DNA from: Magnolia sinica
Lineage: Eukaryota; Streptophyta; Magnoliopsida; Magnoliales; Magnoliaceae
Length of the DNA stretch: 64,000 nt
Assembly (NCBI RefSeq): GCF_029962835.1
Contig: NC_080588.1
Location: forward strand, 63,698,001 to 63,762,000
Direction: 5' to 3'
Positions within the stretch are counted from its first letter, which is position 1; every line of letters begins with the position of its first letter. Below are positions 1 to 9,613 of this stretch, in pieces. The position numbers were made by a program, and so were the translations under genes. Below the pieces are notes generated by a model that was not told the origin of the DNA, did not search any database, and saw only the letters and a list, made by a program, of their open reading frames with translations.

Positions 1-151
1 GATCACTATAGATGGGCCAAATAATATGAATATGGATTGTTGTAAAAAGAAACTTGATTATTCAAAATGGTGTGGGCCTCACCAACATTATTCCAATTCA
101 AATATGTGTGGGGCCCACCAAAAATATGTGCAAAAGGGGTGGGGCCGACTA

Positions 152-276
152 AAATTTGTAAGGGGGCGGCAGCACTACCACGGTCCAGGCGGTAATGCTG
201 CCTGGACTTCCAGACTTCGGCGACACTGCCGCTGGAATCTGGAAGGTGGTGGTATTGCCGCCACCTTGTAAATTTT
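152..276. repeat. GC-rich foldback (imperfect inverted repeat)
   Basis: The segment starting AAAATTTGTAAGG at 152 returns in reverse complement ending at 276 (CCTTGTAAATTTT), with arms of about 40 bp rich in GGCGGCA and CCACC motifs around a short GC-rich centre. The flanks carry GGGCCCACC-type sequence like the MITEs elsewhere in the window. It could be the core of a small foldback element or part of an LTR upstream of the gene at 1081. The rest of 1-340 shows nothing else. Confidence 0.5.
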
Positions 277-354
277 GGTGGTGGGTCCCATGGTGGGGCC
301 CACTATTACTTATTTTCTCTTTTATTAATTCCCTTCCACATGCCCAACCACTCA

Positions 355-1020
355 CAATCCTCTTTTCCAAACCCTTTCTTCACCTTCCTTCCTAAGACTC
401 TCTCTTTTTCTAAAACCCACTACCATCTACCATCATCCCATCTTCCAAAAACCTCTGTCTTCTTCTTCCAAACTTATCTTCTTAATTTCACAACCATTTT
501 CCTATCACATCTTCTAAAAACCTCTCATTTTCTAAAACCCACTACCATCTACCATCATCCCATCTTCCAAAAACCTCTCTCTTCTTCTTCCAAACATATC
601 TTCTTAATTTCACAACCATTTTCCCATCTACCATCTACCATCTTCCCATCTTCCAAAAACCTCTCATTTTTTAAAACCCACTACCATCTACCATCTTCCC
701 ATCTTCCAAAAACCTCTCTTCATCTTTCAAACCTATCTTCTTAATTTCACAACCATTTTCCCATTCCATCTTCCAAAAACCTCTCATCTAAAACCCATTA
801 CCACCTACCATCATCCCAACTTCCAAAAACCTCTCTTCATCTTCCAAACCTATCTTCTTAATTTTCACAACCATTTTTCCATCCCATCTTTCAAAAACCT
901 CTCATTTTCTAAAACCCTCTACCATCTACCATCATCTCATCTTTCAAAAAACTCTTTCTTCATCTTCCAAACCTATCTTCTTATTTTCACAACCATCTTC
1001 CCATCTTCCAAACCCATCAT
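355..1020 (+). repeat. CT-rich minisatellite, about 120-bp period
   Basis: Pyrimidine-rich tandem repeat built from modules such as CCATCTTCCAAAAACCTCT and CACAACCATTTTCC. The CACAACC module recurs at 489, 611, 748, 866 and 988, giving a higher-order period of 118-137 bp over five copies. It ends about 60 bp before the first ATG of the gene remnant at 1081 and may be its 5' leader. Open frames across it follow from the base composition and are not genes. Confidence 0.7.
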
Positions 1021-1080
1021 CCTCAAGGGATTTATTGCATTCTTTTCCTCCATCTTTTCCATCCCCATAATTATCTCTTT

Positions 1081-2022
1081 AATGGGGAAAAAGAGAGTGG
1101 TTCAAGCAAGTACTTCTACTCTCGAATTGTTAACACAAGTCTCAACCCATCAAATTTGACATTTCATATGGAGACGCGATATAGCCCATCCGCGTACAAC
1201 ACATTGTGGACATACTTGGTGGGTTGCTGGGAACGGTCCATATCCCTACGAACACAAAGGACTTGAACACATCACATCACAAGAGTGAGCTGAGCATGAG
1301 TTTGTGCAGCCACCTCGTTAGGTGGAGGAGAGAGTAGTTTCAGAAACACCGAAATGATTCCAATTTACAGATTGCTGCACTATAACTTTACACATAATTT
1401 ATATCCGAGAGCAAGAAACAACACAAAGGTTTCTGTCTACCATGCAAAGATAATGTACCAGATAGGGCATGAGGAGAATGTGTGCGTACCCTCCATTATC
1501 CTTTTCCATATAGTGAAGGCCACAAGGTCAAGAAGAGGTAAATTCTCCCTCCCATTTGGCCGCCTGATTTACAAGATAGCCTGAGATAATGGGTTCAAGG
1601 CATCCGACAACCTCTCACATATAGAAAGAGTAATTACCGAAGACACCTTAAATCACATGCAATGTGGCCCTAAACAAGAAGCAAGGTGGTTAGAAGAAAT
1701 TGGAGACGAGATAACTGAAGAAGAAGAAGAGGAAGAAGGTGACAAAGAAGATCAAACCGAAGAAGAAGAAGAGGAAGAAGGTGACGAAGAGGATTAAGCC
1801 TAAGAAGAAGAAGAAGGTGATGATGCAGGTGAGGTGCCCGATGCACATCTGGGTTTAAATGAGTGTTTAGAGGCGATCAATGCTAGTATATCGGAGCTTA
1901 AGAAGGATCAACACTACTTGAAACGTAAGATGCGGAGTATGCAGCGAACGATAAAGGCGGTGTTATATTGTATACAAAAGGAGGGAGCACTCCCTCCCTC
2001 GCCGGACTCATTATCACAGTAG
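1081..2022 (+). pseudogene. Broken plant 'putative transposon protein' (Transposase_32-like) gene
   Basis: A reading frame starts at ATG 1081 (MGKKRVVQ) and is interrupted by stops and frame changes. The recognisable core (1354-1584) has LxPRARNNT followed by a KIMYQIG-like segment and a KFSLPFGRLIYK-like segment, which resembles the plant-specific domain annotated as putative plant transposon protein. It is followed by long Glu/Asp tracts (about 1710-1830) and a Lys/Glu-rich probable coiled coil (1834-2022). Proteins of this kind are found across plant genomes with retroelements, and their molecular role is unknown. The order core, acidic tract, coiled coil fits the family. In-frame stops near 1582, 1797 and 1803 make it a pseudogene. 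The family call comes from memory of the pattern; an unrelated acidic protein is possible. Confidence 0.5.
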
Positions 2023-2490
2023 GGAGTTGTGATGGATATGAACTCCCTCACTTCGTATGTCTACATGTATTAGCTAGCATCCTCATGATAGTCACTTCGT
2101 ACATCTACATGTATTAGGCAACATCCTCATTCATTTTACATGTTTCTTTGCAACTTATGTACTGAATGTCTTGTCGAATGAAAGTGGCCTTACGGAAAAA
2201 ACTTTATGGGTTACCTAAAATGCATGAGTCTTGTGTTCTTTGCAACTTATGTACTGAATGTCCTTATGATGACTTTATTTAACACAATGTGGGTGCACAA
2301 TGTGGAGTGAAAATCATCAATTCCATTCACCTAGATTTGCACTATTGGAGATTGGTCATGTCTAAATTCTCCCTCCTAGCTGGACAGCCTTATCCAAATA
2401 GTTGATGGGTTTTTATAGTTGAATGTGGACCATTGGCTACAACATACATTTCCAAGACAATTCCCTTCACTCCCTTATTGAGAAGTGACT

Positions 2491-2680
2491 GAATTGACCG
2501 TGAAGTGAAGGGAATTGACCGCGAAGTGCATGGAATTGACCTTACAGTGAAGGGAATTGATTGAGAGATGAATGGAATTGACCATGAAGTGAAGTGAATT
2601 CACCGCGAAGTGCATGAAATTGACCGTGAAGTGAAGGGAATTGACTGCGAAATGCATGGAATTAACCGTGAAGTGAAGGG
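2491..2680. repeat. 21-bp tandem array (9 units)
   Basis: Nine units of about 21 bp on the theme GAATTGACCGTGAAGTGAAGG. Units ending AAGTGAAGG tend to alternate with units ending AAGTGCATG, giving a 42-bp dimer. Because 21 is divisible by three, the minus strand stays open (a His/Phe/Val/Asn-rich repeat) without any sign of being a gene. The GGAATTGACC core recurs at the far end of the larger array at 5052-6370. Confidence 0.85.
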
Positions 2681-2889
2681 AGTGTTGCTCTACCACCACA
2701 CCCATCGCAAACATGTATGCTGATTGAGACCATTGATCTGGTCAGATGCCTTGCTAATGGGGCACTCGGGACCTAATTTGAATCTCTCTATCTTTAGGTA
2801 TGAAGGAGGTCCCATTTATCTGTTGTTATAAATGCAGTTTCCTTAAGTTGGATTCGTTCTTGAAAACTTTTAATCAATTTTTTTTTTCC
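2681..2889. other. No recognisable feature
   Basis: Unique-looking sequence between the 21-bp array and the kinesin fragment. I see no coding frame, repeat or terminal structure. Confidence 0.5.
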
Positions 2890-2973
2890 AAAGTTGAGCC
2901 AGTAATCAAATCTACCTTTGATGGTTACAGTGCCTACATCTTCGCATACGGACAGACAGGCACCGGAAAATAG
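2890..2973 (+). pseudogene. Kinesin motor-domain fragment (P-loop)
   Basis: An 84-bp frame reads KVEPVIKSTFDGY, then AYIFAYGQTGTGK, then a TAG stop. GQTGTGK is the kinesin ATP-binding P-loop, and the preceding DGYxxxIFAYGQTGTGK context is the highly conserved start of the motor core, most like plant kinesin-14 (minus-end-directed microtubule motors). The stop falls where the family has Thr. Nothing before or after continues the motor domain, so this is one exon-sized scrap. It lies about 400 bp upstream of a helicase scrap on the same strand, which suggests capture of host gene pieces by a DNA transposon. The motif identification is strong; the subfamily is an inference. Confidence 0.8.
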
Positions 2974-3183
2974 GTGGAAAGGTGTGGTTGCCCATCAATG
3001 AGAACTAAATGGTTTATTTGTACTTTCAATTAAGTTCATCCAATCGGTTTGTGGAATCCCTAGCTAATAAGAGCATAAGAAATCTTCTAATTAGATTAAT
3101 GATTTGTTCTTACTTTTAACATATGCATGGATATCAATGGGCTAAGTGGTGAGATTCCTTCAACATGTTCTAATGTGAGAAAC

Positions 3184-3239
3184 ATGAAGATCAACTAGGA
3201 GCAATACATAACTTTCAATTGTATGTATCATACAAAGCA
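3184..3239 (+). repeat. Direct repeat, left copy, flanking helicase fragment
   Basis: A 56-bp segment beginning ATGAAGATCAACTAGGAGC reappears at 3892-3947 with only a few mismatches (for example GCAATACATAA versus GCAATATATAA). The helicase fragment lies between the two copies. Confidence 0.85.
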
Positions 3240-3381
3240 TGAGGAGACACACTGATAGGTAAAGCATATGCATGATTTCTTCTTGATTGGTGATGACAAT
3301 TTTTTTTAGATGGGTGGCTCAACCTATTCAGTTGCTTTTTCCATAAATATTTCAATGTGGACTGTGACTCAGATCAGACAG

Positions 3382-3789
3382 ACACATTTAGTTGCCCCTC
3401 TTGACACGCATTTTTCAGAACTATATAGCATTCTCATAGATCATATATCAGAGGATATTGACCATAAGGTATGCATCATTACTTCGTAACAGTTACCGGA
3501 ATCAATTTTACTCCTCTTACCAAGATTCTTTAGTCCGCAACCTCTGGTTTATACCAGTCGAAGTTAATTGCAGTTTCTTGTCTTTTGTACTACTGCAATG
3601 GTCACAAGACTGGTAGCTAACCTTCTTTCCGAGTTGAACCTGAATGTGAGGGAGATCCATTCTAGAAAGCTGCAGAGCTATAGAACCAAGGTTGGAGATG
3701 AGTTCCGGAAGTCAAAAGGTCTTATTCTTGTGACTTCTGATGTATTTGCACGCAGTGTTGATTATCTAGATGTCACCCTTGTTATGCAG
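3382..3789 (+). pseudogene. DEAD-box RNA helicase fragment, two exons with intron
   Basis: Exon A (3382-3468) encodes THLVAPLDTHFSELYSIL and ends ISEDIDHK. It is followed by a GT donor at 3469 and an AG acceptor at 3572-3573. Exon B (3574-3789) encodes FLVFCTTAMVTRL, NLNVREIHSRK and GLILVTSDVFARSVDYLDVT, and ends at a CAG/GTAATA donor. This is the start of the RecA2 (helicase C-terminal) domain of plant DEAD-box ATP-dependent RNA helicases, including the motif V region TSDVxARGxDYPDV. Here the motif V glycine is Ser and Pro is Leu. Exon B is otherwise uninterrupted. The retained intron argues for capture at the DNA level, not a processed retrocopy. The rest of the helicase is absent. It is flanked by the 56-bp direct repeats at 3184 and 3892. 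Confidence 0.85.
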
Positions 3790-3891
3790 GTAATATAGTG
3801 GATAATTTCTTTTTAGAATACAAGAGGACATTATGGAATGCATGTATAGATAGGGTTGACAATTGGTGCATTTTTACACGATATGCTATAT

Positions 3892-3947
3892 ATGAAGATC
3901 AACTAGGAGCAATATATAACTTTCAATTGTATGTATCATACAAAGTA
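3892..3947 (+). repeat. Direct repeat, right copy, flanking helicase fragment
   Basis: Second copy of the 56-bp segment at 3184-3239, starting ATGAAGATCAACTAGGAGC. It begins about 100 bp after the helicase exon B donor. The next 500 bp (3950-4460) hold no feature I recognise. Confidence 0.85.
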
Positions 3948-4460
3948 TATAAATTACATAAATTACACGATATGCTACACACCGGGTATCGGAAACTTGC
4001 ACGACCTGTGATTATGCCCGGTTTGTTTGCATCGCCCATACTTTACTGTTTTCGATTCCTCTCCACGCGATGGAATTCTAAGCTTTTTGGGTCTTCCAGC
4101 TAACCTCTTCTGTCTTGGGGGTTTAATCTGCGCACAATACTCCTTTATCCCTGTTGAAATTTTCTACTCGTTATTGTCGCGTACTAGATACACTGATTCA
4201 CTATACGTGGCCAGGTAATTATACACCGTGTAGAATGGGGAGCAGTATAAGTAGTGATCCAGATTGTAGTTTATGCAGGCTGACAGGACATGCATGCAAG
4301 GGTACCCCTTACGCCAAACTCACGACATGTACATGAAAACTCACTGATGCTAATGGCAGTGTCTTGTATTCATAATTACTTTTAATGTCAACTGCACCAC
4401 TGACTTGCATAGTCACGACGTTTAATATTTGTGGCGGTTCGGGTAATTGATCATTGCTTA

Positions 4461-4853
4461 CTACCACTTGTAATGGAGAGGGATTGTATTTCCATACTCA
4501 TCAGCCACACTGTCCACGTATGTTATGGTATTGATGTGTTGGATTGTTTCGATGACTAACAGGATGAATTTATCCGAATGCTCAAACTGGTAAGACAAGA
4601 ACCCATTGATGTCATCGTCGTCTTCGATTTCAATTGGAGGCATTGATTCGTTAGTGCAAGGATTCAATACTTTCATCCTAATATCACAATCTTCTGGTCT
4701 GCTCTTAATAATCTTGTAAATTCTAGATCGAAGCTCCTCATACGTAGTCTCAAGAAGTAACGTCATTTGTTTTGATGTTCCACCCGTGTACGAGTATCAC
4801 TTGTTTTCAAATTCTAACTCCCCGCTAAAAGAGCACATGATTCTTGCAGCCAT
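4461..4853 (-). pseudogene. Mutator-like transposase (MULE) N-terminal domain fragment
   Basis: On the minus strand the frame starts at ATG 4853 (MAARIMCSFSGELEFENK), has a TGA stop at 4797-4799, then continues YSYTGGTSKQMTLLLETTYEELRSR and on to a PPIEIEDDDDINGFLSYQ segment. The pattern (hydrophobic start, tyrosine-glycine-glycine turn, Thr-Tyr-Glu-Glu-Leu, acidic IEDDDD loop, then a FLxY segment) is that of the PB1-like N-terminal domain in plant MULE transposases. The DDE catalytic core, zinc finger and SWIM domain are absent, so this is a remnant of the first exon. A TTTCAG just upstream of the ATG could be a splice acceptor. A MULE is a plausible vehicle for the nearby kinesin and helicase scraps, but no Mutator terminal repeats are proven. 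Confidence 0.55.
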
Positions 4854-5051
4854 TATCTGAAAACCAATACAATGACATATTATCAGTGAATCATAAATCA
4901 ACGGAACTATGCCATATGACAAAACTCGATTAAATAATGAAGGACCTTCGTCGTTAACAAATGGTTTCAAGTGGTGCTTGTTTAATTTTGTGACGCTATC
5001 TATCATGCCATTGAGCGAGGGAGGCATTATCAGTTTGAGCAGAGCAGACAT

Positions 5052-5830
5052 GAAATTCAGCAGGGCAACCTGAAAATTGAGCGGGTTAAAATAGAAATTC
5101 AGCGGGAGTAACCTGAAATTGAGTGGGGCAAACTAGGAAATGAGCGGGGTAAGATACAATTGAGCGGGGCAAACATGAAATTGAGCAGGGCAAATTGGGA
5201 AATGAGCGGGCCAAACATGAAATTGAACGGGGCAAACTAGGAAATGAGTGGGGCAAGTATAAAATTGAGCATGGCAAACTAGGAAATGAGCGGGGCAAGC
5301 ATGGAATTGAGTGGCTCAAACTAGGAAATGAGCGGGGTAAGCATGAAATTGAGCGGGGCAAATATGAAATTGAGTGGGCCAAAGTAGGAAATGAGCGGGG
5401 CAAGCATGAAATTGAGCAGGCTAAACTAGGAAATGAGCAGGGCAAGCATGAAATTGAGCGGGGCAGACATGAAATTGAGTGGGGCAAACTAGGAATTGAG
5501 CGGGCTAAGCATGAAATTGAGCGGGGCAAACTAGGAAATGAGCGGGGCAGGCATAAAATTGAGCGGGGCAAACTAGGAAATGAGCGGGACAAACATGAAA
5601 TTGAGCGGGGCAAGCATGAAATTGAGCGGGGCAAACACGAAAATGAGCGGGGCAAACAATATTTCAAGTGAGCATAACGTGATATTGAGTAGGCCAAACA
5701 TTTCTTCGACCAAGCATAACATGATATTGAGCGGGGCAAACATTAAATTGAGCGAGCATTGCATGGATATTGAATGGGCAAACTGTAAATTGAGCGAGCA
5801 TAGGATAATATTGAGCTAGGCAAATAGTAG
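5052..5830. repeat. Long 21-bp tandem array (GAAATTGAGCGGGGCAAACAT type)
   Basis: About 36 units of 21 bp on the theme GAAATTGAGCGGGGCAAACAT. Units alternate between CAAACTAGG and CAAGCATGA endings, giving a 42-bp dimer through much of 5180-5640. Since 21 is a multiple of three and the units lack stops, both strands stay open for hundreds of bases: a charged Gly-Asn-Glu-Arg/Lys-His repeat on the plus strand and a Leu-Pro-Arg-Ser repeat on the minus strand. These frames come from the period and are not evidence of a gene. Confidence 0.9.
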
Positions 5831-6375
5831 ATTGAGCAATCTTAACATTATATTTATCGCAACAAACATTAAATTGACCTTATCTACCATGAAATTAAGC
5901 TGGGCAAACATTACATTGAGCGATCCTAGCATGAAATTTTTCGCGGCAAACATTAAATTAACCTTATCTACCATGAAATTAAGCTAGGCAAACATTAAAT
6001 TGAGCGATCCTAGCATGAAATTTATAGCGGCAAACATTAAATTGACCTTATCTACCATGAAATTAAGTTGGGCAAGCATTAAATTGAGCGAACCTAGTAG
6101 ATATTTATCGATGCAAACATTAAATTGACCTTATCTACTATGAAATTAAGCTGGGCAAACATTAAATTGAGCGATCTTAGCATGAAATTGAGCAGGGTAA
6201 ACATGGAATTCAGCGAGCGTAGCATCAGATCAAGTGACCCCTAATATAGAATTGGGTGAGCTTCAAATTGAATTGAGCAAGTTTGACATGGATTCAATCG
6301 ATCAACACGTAAAATTAACTAAACCTAACGCATGAAATTGACTAAGCCTAACACATGGAATTGACCAAACTTCGC
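5831..6375. repeat. 84-bp higher-order repeat grown from the 21-bp units
   Basis: The array changes into an 84-bp unit (four diverged 21-mers). The AAATTGACCTTATC module starts at 5871, 5955, 6039 and 6122, spacings of 84, 84 and 83. Each unit also has AAATTAAGCTGGGCAAACAT and GAGCGATCCTAGCATGAAAT modules. Beyond about 6200 the units decay into AAATTGACTAAGCCTAACA-like copies ending near 6375. Confidence 0.85.
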
Positions 6376-6912
6376 ATGCAATGCCATTGTACGAGTGTAG
6401 CTTTTTTTTTTCAAGATCTATACCTCCGACTGCCGCAGTACCTGTCAAATGCAGGTTGAAGAGAGGTGCTTTGGAGTGAGGGAATATTTTAAACCTTTTC
6501 AATGAGATGCAACCAATTCGTTAGATTTCACAAAACCCTAGCCAAGATGAAAATGGAAAATGTAGAATAACGATATCTAGATGGATATCTAGATGCTTCA
6601 TAGAGATTTTAGTAAAGAAAATGAGAGAAAAACCCTTCGTACTTTACTTCTTCGTTCGAAGAGAGTGTAGGGGTAGCACCTATTTTTTTCATTTCGGGGA
6701 GTGAAAGCAACGCAGAAAAGCAACAGCAGTGAAAAGATTATGCAAAAAGGAGGTGTATTTTCATCCTGAAATTCGTAATCCGCACGTGTAGGTCTAAGTT
6801 GCAAAAGAAAGTATGTCCTCTTTCATAACAACATCTGGGTAAAAGGTGGTGTCCACGGTCCTAAATTTCTCAAGCGTAACCTTGCGCCTAACCAAAGTCA
6901 GTTTGCAGCTGT
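6376..6912. other. No recognisable feature
   Basis: AT-rich sequence between the 21-bp repeat field and the first MITE. Short open frames here have no recognisable domain and no convincing start context. Confidence 0.4.
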
Positions 6913-6920
6913 GAAACAAC

Positions 6921-7465
6921 CGGAAACGGATTGGCTACTCCCCCCGCCATCAGCCCGGGGGCTGGTGGTCGGTGCTCCGTGGGCCCCACCATGATGTATG
7001 TGTTTCATCCATTCTGTTCACACATGTTTAGAGATTATTTTGGGGTTTGATGCCGAAAATGAGATCGATATAAATCTCATGTGGACCACACCACAGGAAA
7101 ATGATAGTGATTGGATATTCACCATTAAAATCCTCCTAAGCCCCACCTGTACTGTTTATTTGACATCCAATATGTTAATTGGGTCATACAGGCCCAGATG
7201 AAGGGAAAAAAAATAAAATAATCACCTTGATCCAAACCTTTTATAGCCCTCAAAAAGTTTTTAATTGTCCACGCTCATTCAACACTGTTTCCTGTAATGC
7301 GGTCCGCTGGATATTGAGATATATCTCATTTTTTATGTCATTTCATGAAATGATCTGGAAAAATATATGAACGGCATGGATGAAATATATACATCATCGT
7401 GGGGCCCACAGAGCACCGACCATCAGCCATTGGCTGGTGGCAGGGGGAGTAGCCAATCCGTTCCC
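6921..7465. mobile_element. MITE M1 with about 90-bp terminal inverted repeats
   Basis: The left end (CGGAAACGGATTGGCTACTC) and the reverse complement of the right end (GGGAACGGATTGGCTACTC) match for about 90 bp, through a GTCGGTGCTC segment and a GTGGGCCCCAC segment. The 8-bp GAAACAAC is present at 6913-6920 and again at 7466-7473 as a target site duplication, which fits hAT-type non-autonomous elements. Each terminal repeat holds its own short hairpin (CAGCCCGGGGGCTG near 6951 and CAGCCATTGGCTG near 7424). There is no coding capacity. Related elements lie at about 7787, 8410/18779, 19062 and 57889. Confidence 0.85.
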
Positions 7466-7473
7466 GAAACAAC

Positions 7474-7786
7474 CACCCGAACCTGTCGCGTGGCGTTCGT
7501 GTACGAGATCTGGCACGTGTCTTCTATATGAAGGCTCATTAGCCCTGTCTGGCCCACCTTATCGAATGTGGCACGCGTGCAGTGAAAATGGACGGTCAAA
7601 GGAAGAAATACGCAACGGTTAAATTCAACCGCGATTTGGACGTCGACGGCCCATGGTGGTTAGAGATTGCCACGTGTACAGCCTATTATACACATGGTGT
7701 AATGTAACGTGGCCAAGTATCATACAATTCCTCTTTGTACGCGATTTTTATCCTGAAAGAAATAGTACCGGAATTTCCTATAATCA
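7474..7786. other. No recognisable feature
   Basis: Unique-looking sequence between MITEs M1 and M2. It contains several ACGTG cores (for example GGCACGTGTC near 7510) but no gene, so I do not assign them a role. Confidence 0.4.
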
Positions 7787-8230
7787 GGGAGCACCTGTAA
7801 CCCTAAGCTCTGTGGGCCAGCCAAGATGCCCGTATGACATCCAGTCCGTCCATCAGTTCCGCCAGCTAATGTTAGAATGTGAACTCAAAGAATCAGGCAT
7901 ATCCAAAACTCAAATAGGTGATGCCATAAGAAACAGTGGCGTTTGAGCGCTACCGTTGAAACCTTTCTGAGGCCCACCGTGAAACGTGCATTCCATCCAA
8001 CCCGTTCAGAAGGTGATTCCCATTGGGATGAAGTTAAAACACAATATCAGCCGCAGGAAAGTTCTGAGGTGTTCGATATCACTGTTACTTGTGGTGTTGC
8101 CCACCTAAGTTTTGGGTCTGCCTGATTTATCGACCCCGCCCTAATATGAGTTGGCAGAACTGATGGACGGAGTGGATTTCACAACTCACACGGATATCAT
8201 GGTGGACCCTCAGTTGTACATGAGGTCACG
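7787..8230. mobile_element. MITE-like palindromic element M2 (borders approximate)
   Basis: A left segment with GTGGGCCAGCC and CCGTCCATCAG (about 7812-7860) is mirrored on the right by CTGATGGACGG and CATGGTGGACCC (about 8160-8210). The internal sequence resembles the other GTGGGCC-type elements. I cannot fix a target duplication. The right side runs into a 34-bp direct repeat. Confidence 0.55.
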
Positions 8231-8318
8231 TTGATGTCACGCGAGAAACCAAGGATACTCTATAAAATATCGGCCGACATTTCACCTCAGTTGTACATGA
8301 GGTCACGTTGATGTCACG
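8208..8318 (+). repeat. 34-bp direct repeat pair
   Basis: A 34-bp segment starting CCTCAGTTGTACATGAGG is present at 8208-8241 and again, identical by eye, at 8285-8318, a 77-bp offset. It may be a recent local duplication at the edge of M2. Confidence 0.85.
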
Positions 8319-8409
8319 TCTTTCTACCGCTACAGGGGCATCCCATGCATGTCATAAAATAATATAATATTTACATCCTCCCCGCGATCTCATGATATTC
8401 GGGATGACG

Positions 8410-8586
8410 TGGGCGGGACTCCTGATTGTGGGGCTCACATCAGTGATGTGTGTGAGTTAAATCTACACTGTCCAACTATTTAAAAAGCCCATTTTAGAGC
8501 ATGATAAAAAAAAAATGAATCTGACTAAACTCTCAGGTGGACAACACCACAGGGAAAAGTCGTGATTGAATCTCTACCATTAAAAA
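8410..8586. mobile_element. MITE M3, left half (split by the Tat-like element)
   Basis: The sequence from about 8410 (GGGCGGGACTCCTGATTGTG) to 8586 is the left half of a palindromic MITE. Its other half resumes at 18784 on the far side of the 10-kb retrotransposon. The reverse complement of the right half carries the same modules in the same order (GTGGGCC..GTGATGTATGTG, CATTTTAGGGCATGATC, CAGGAAACAG-like). Confidence 0.75.
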
Positions 8587-9370
8587 TGTTGATGCAAAAA
8601 ACAGATACACCTTTTGCCGTCCCACCACATGCAAAAGGAAGAAACAAAGGAGACCCTCTAGCCAGGGACCCTCCAATGTTAAAGTCAGTGATGAGACTCA
8701 ATATGAAGGGTTTTAAGAAGAGTTTTCCACGAAACCTTTTACCTTGGAGATTCCTATTTATATAGGATTGGAAGGGTCCCGTCCTGCAAGGATTCTCTTC
8801 CTGATATCTTGGAGATTTAATTTCAATGTATTTCTAGTCTCCATCTGATCCCGAGATCATCGGCATTGAGGATCCTTTTACGAGATTTTTGGAACAGCGT
8901 TTTCATTCACGCCGTCTTTTCTTTGCTCGGCCCGGTCCTGACTGACTCTAATAATGAATTAGTCCGAGCCAGCTTTATGGATCAAGTTGCTCGCCACCTG
9001 TCGAGCGAGATGGAGCCAATCTGTAATCGACATTCTCTCTTAATCCGATAGCCAACCTTATAACCGACCTTGTTGGGTCAGTTTTATGGTCGGTCAGGTG
9101 GCTTCTAAGCTTCAGACTCTAATCGACCTTTTAGATGTTGCTGCCTCGTCTTCCGAGTCAACTTCATGCATCTTATATACTTTGCCTTTGACTCGTGACT
9201 TTGTAAGTCTCGGACGGGGTTAACCCCCTGCGATCCAAGCTAAATCTCTCATTGAGGCATTTAGTTCTTTTGCCTCGGTCAAGCTTATTGCCTTGGAATC
9301 CCGGGCCGTGTCAGTGGAGTTGGTCCATTCCATAACTGGGTCTCCGGACTTGTCATATTTTTCCCCAACA
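8587..9370 (-). repeat. 3' LTR of the Tat-like element
   Basis: 784 bp. On the plus strand it starts TGTTGATGCAAAAAACAG and ends ATTTTTCCCCAACA. It is 23 bp longer than its partner; one difference is an extra AATGAATTAGTCCGAGCC-like stretch near 8950. Confidence 0.92.
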
Positions 9371-9392
9371 GTAAGCCCCCTTACTCCTTACG
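9371..9392 (-). promoter_or_regulatory. Polypurine tract of the Tat-like element
   Basis: Next to the 3' LTR the minus strand reads AAGGAGTAAGGGGGCTTAC, a purine-rich run directly upstream of the LTR start TGTTGGGG. It is the expected primer for plus-strand DNA synthesis. Confidence 0.7.
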
Positions 9393-9613
9393 TCAACTGT
9401 ATTGATGCTAAGGAGTAAAGAGTTTTGGGTCCGCTTGGACTAGAGACCGATATTATGATGGAGCATTTAATTTTCGCAGGAGTCGTGTGTCGTCTTGAAC
9501 GTGCGTCGATTTGTTGATCGAGGCCGCACGCACGAGAAGCCGTCAAAGCGCTTCTTCGGCTAATGAGCTTCGGATGCGTGGCGGAGGCGACGTCTCCGTC
9601 AGTCGGCGTGCGC

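Noticed and set aside
340..744. 134-codon frame rich in Ser, Phe, Pro and His
   Set aside because: It is a translation of the CT-rich minisatellite, with no domain and no conservation of frame between units.
3568..3798. Helicase fragment as a functional small gene
   Set aside because: It begins at a splice acceptor, ends at a splice donor, lacks the rest of the helicase, and has motif V changes.
5086..5739. 217-codon Leu-Pro-Arg-Ser repeat frame on the minus strand and 158-codon charged repeat frame on the plus strand
   Set aside because: Both arise because the 21-bp unit has a length divisible by three and no stop codons; they overlap on opposite strands and have no start context or other domain.
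8562..9051. Short plus-strand frames in the left LTR of the Tat-like element
   Set aside because: They are in LTR sequence and are not preserved in the right LTR.
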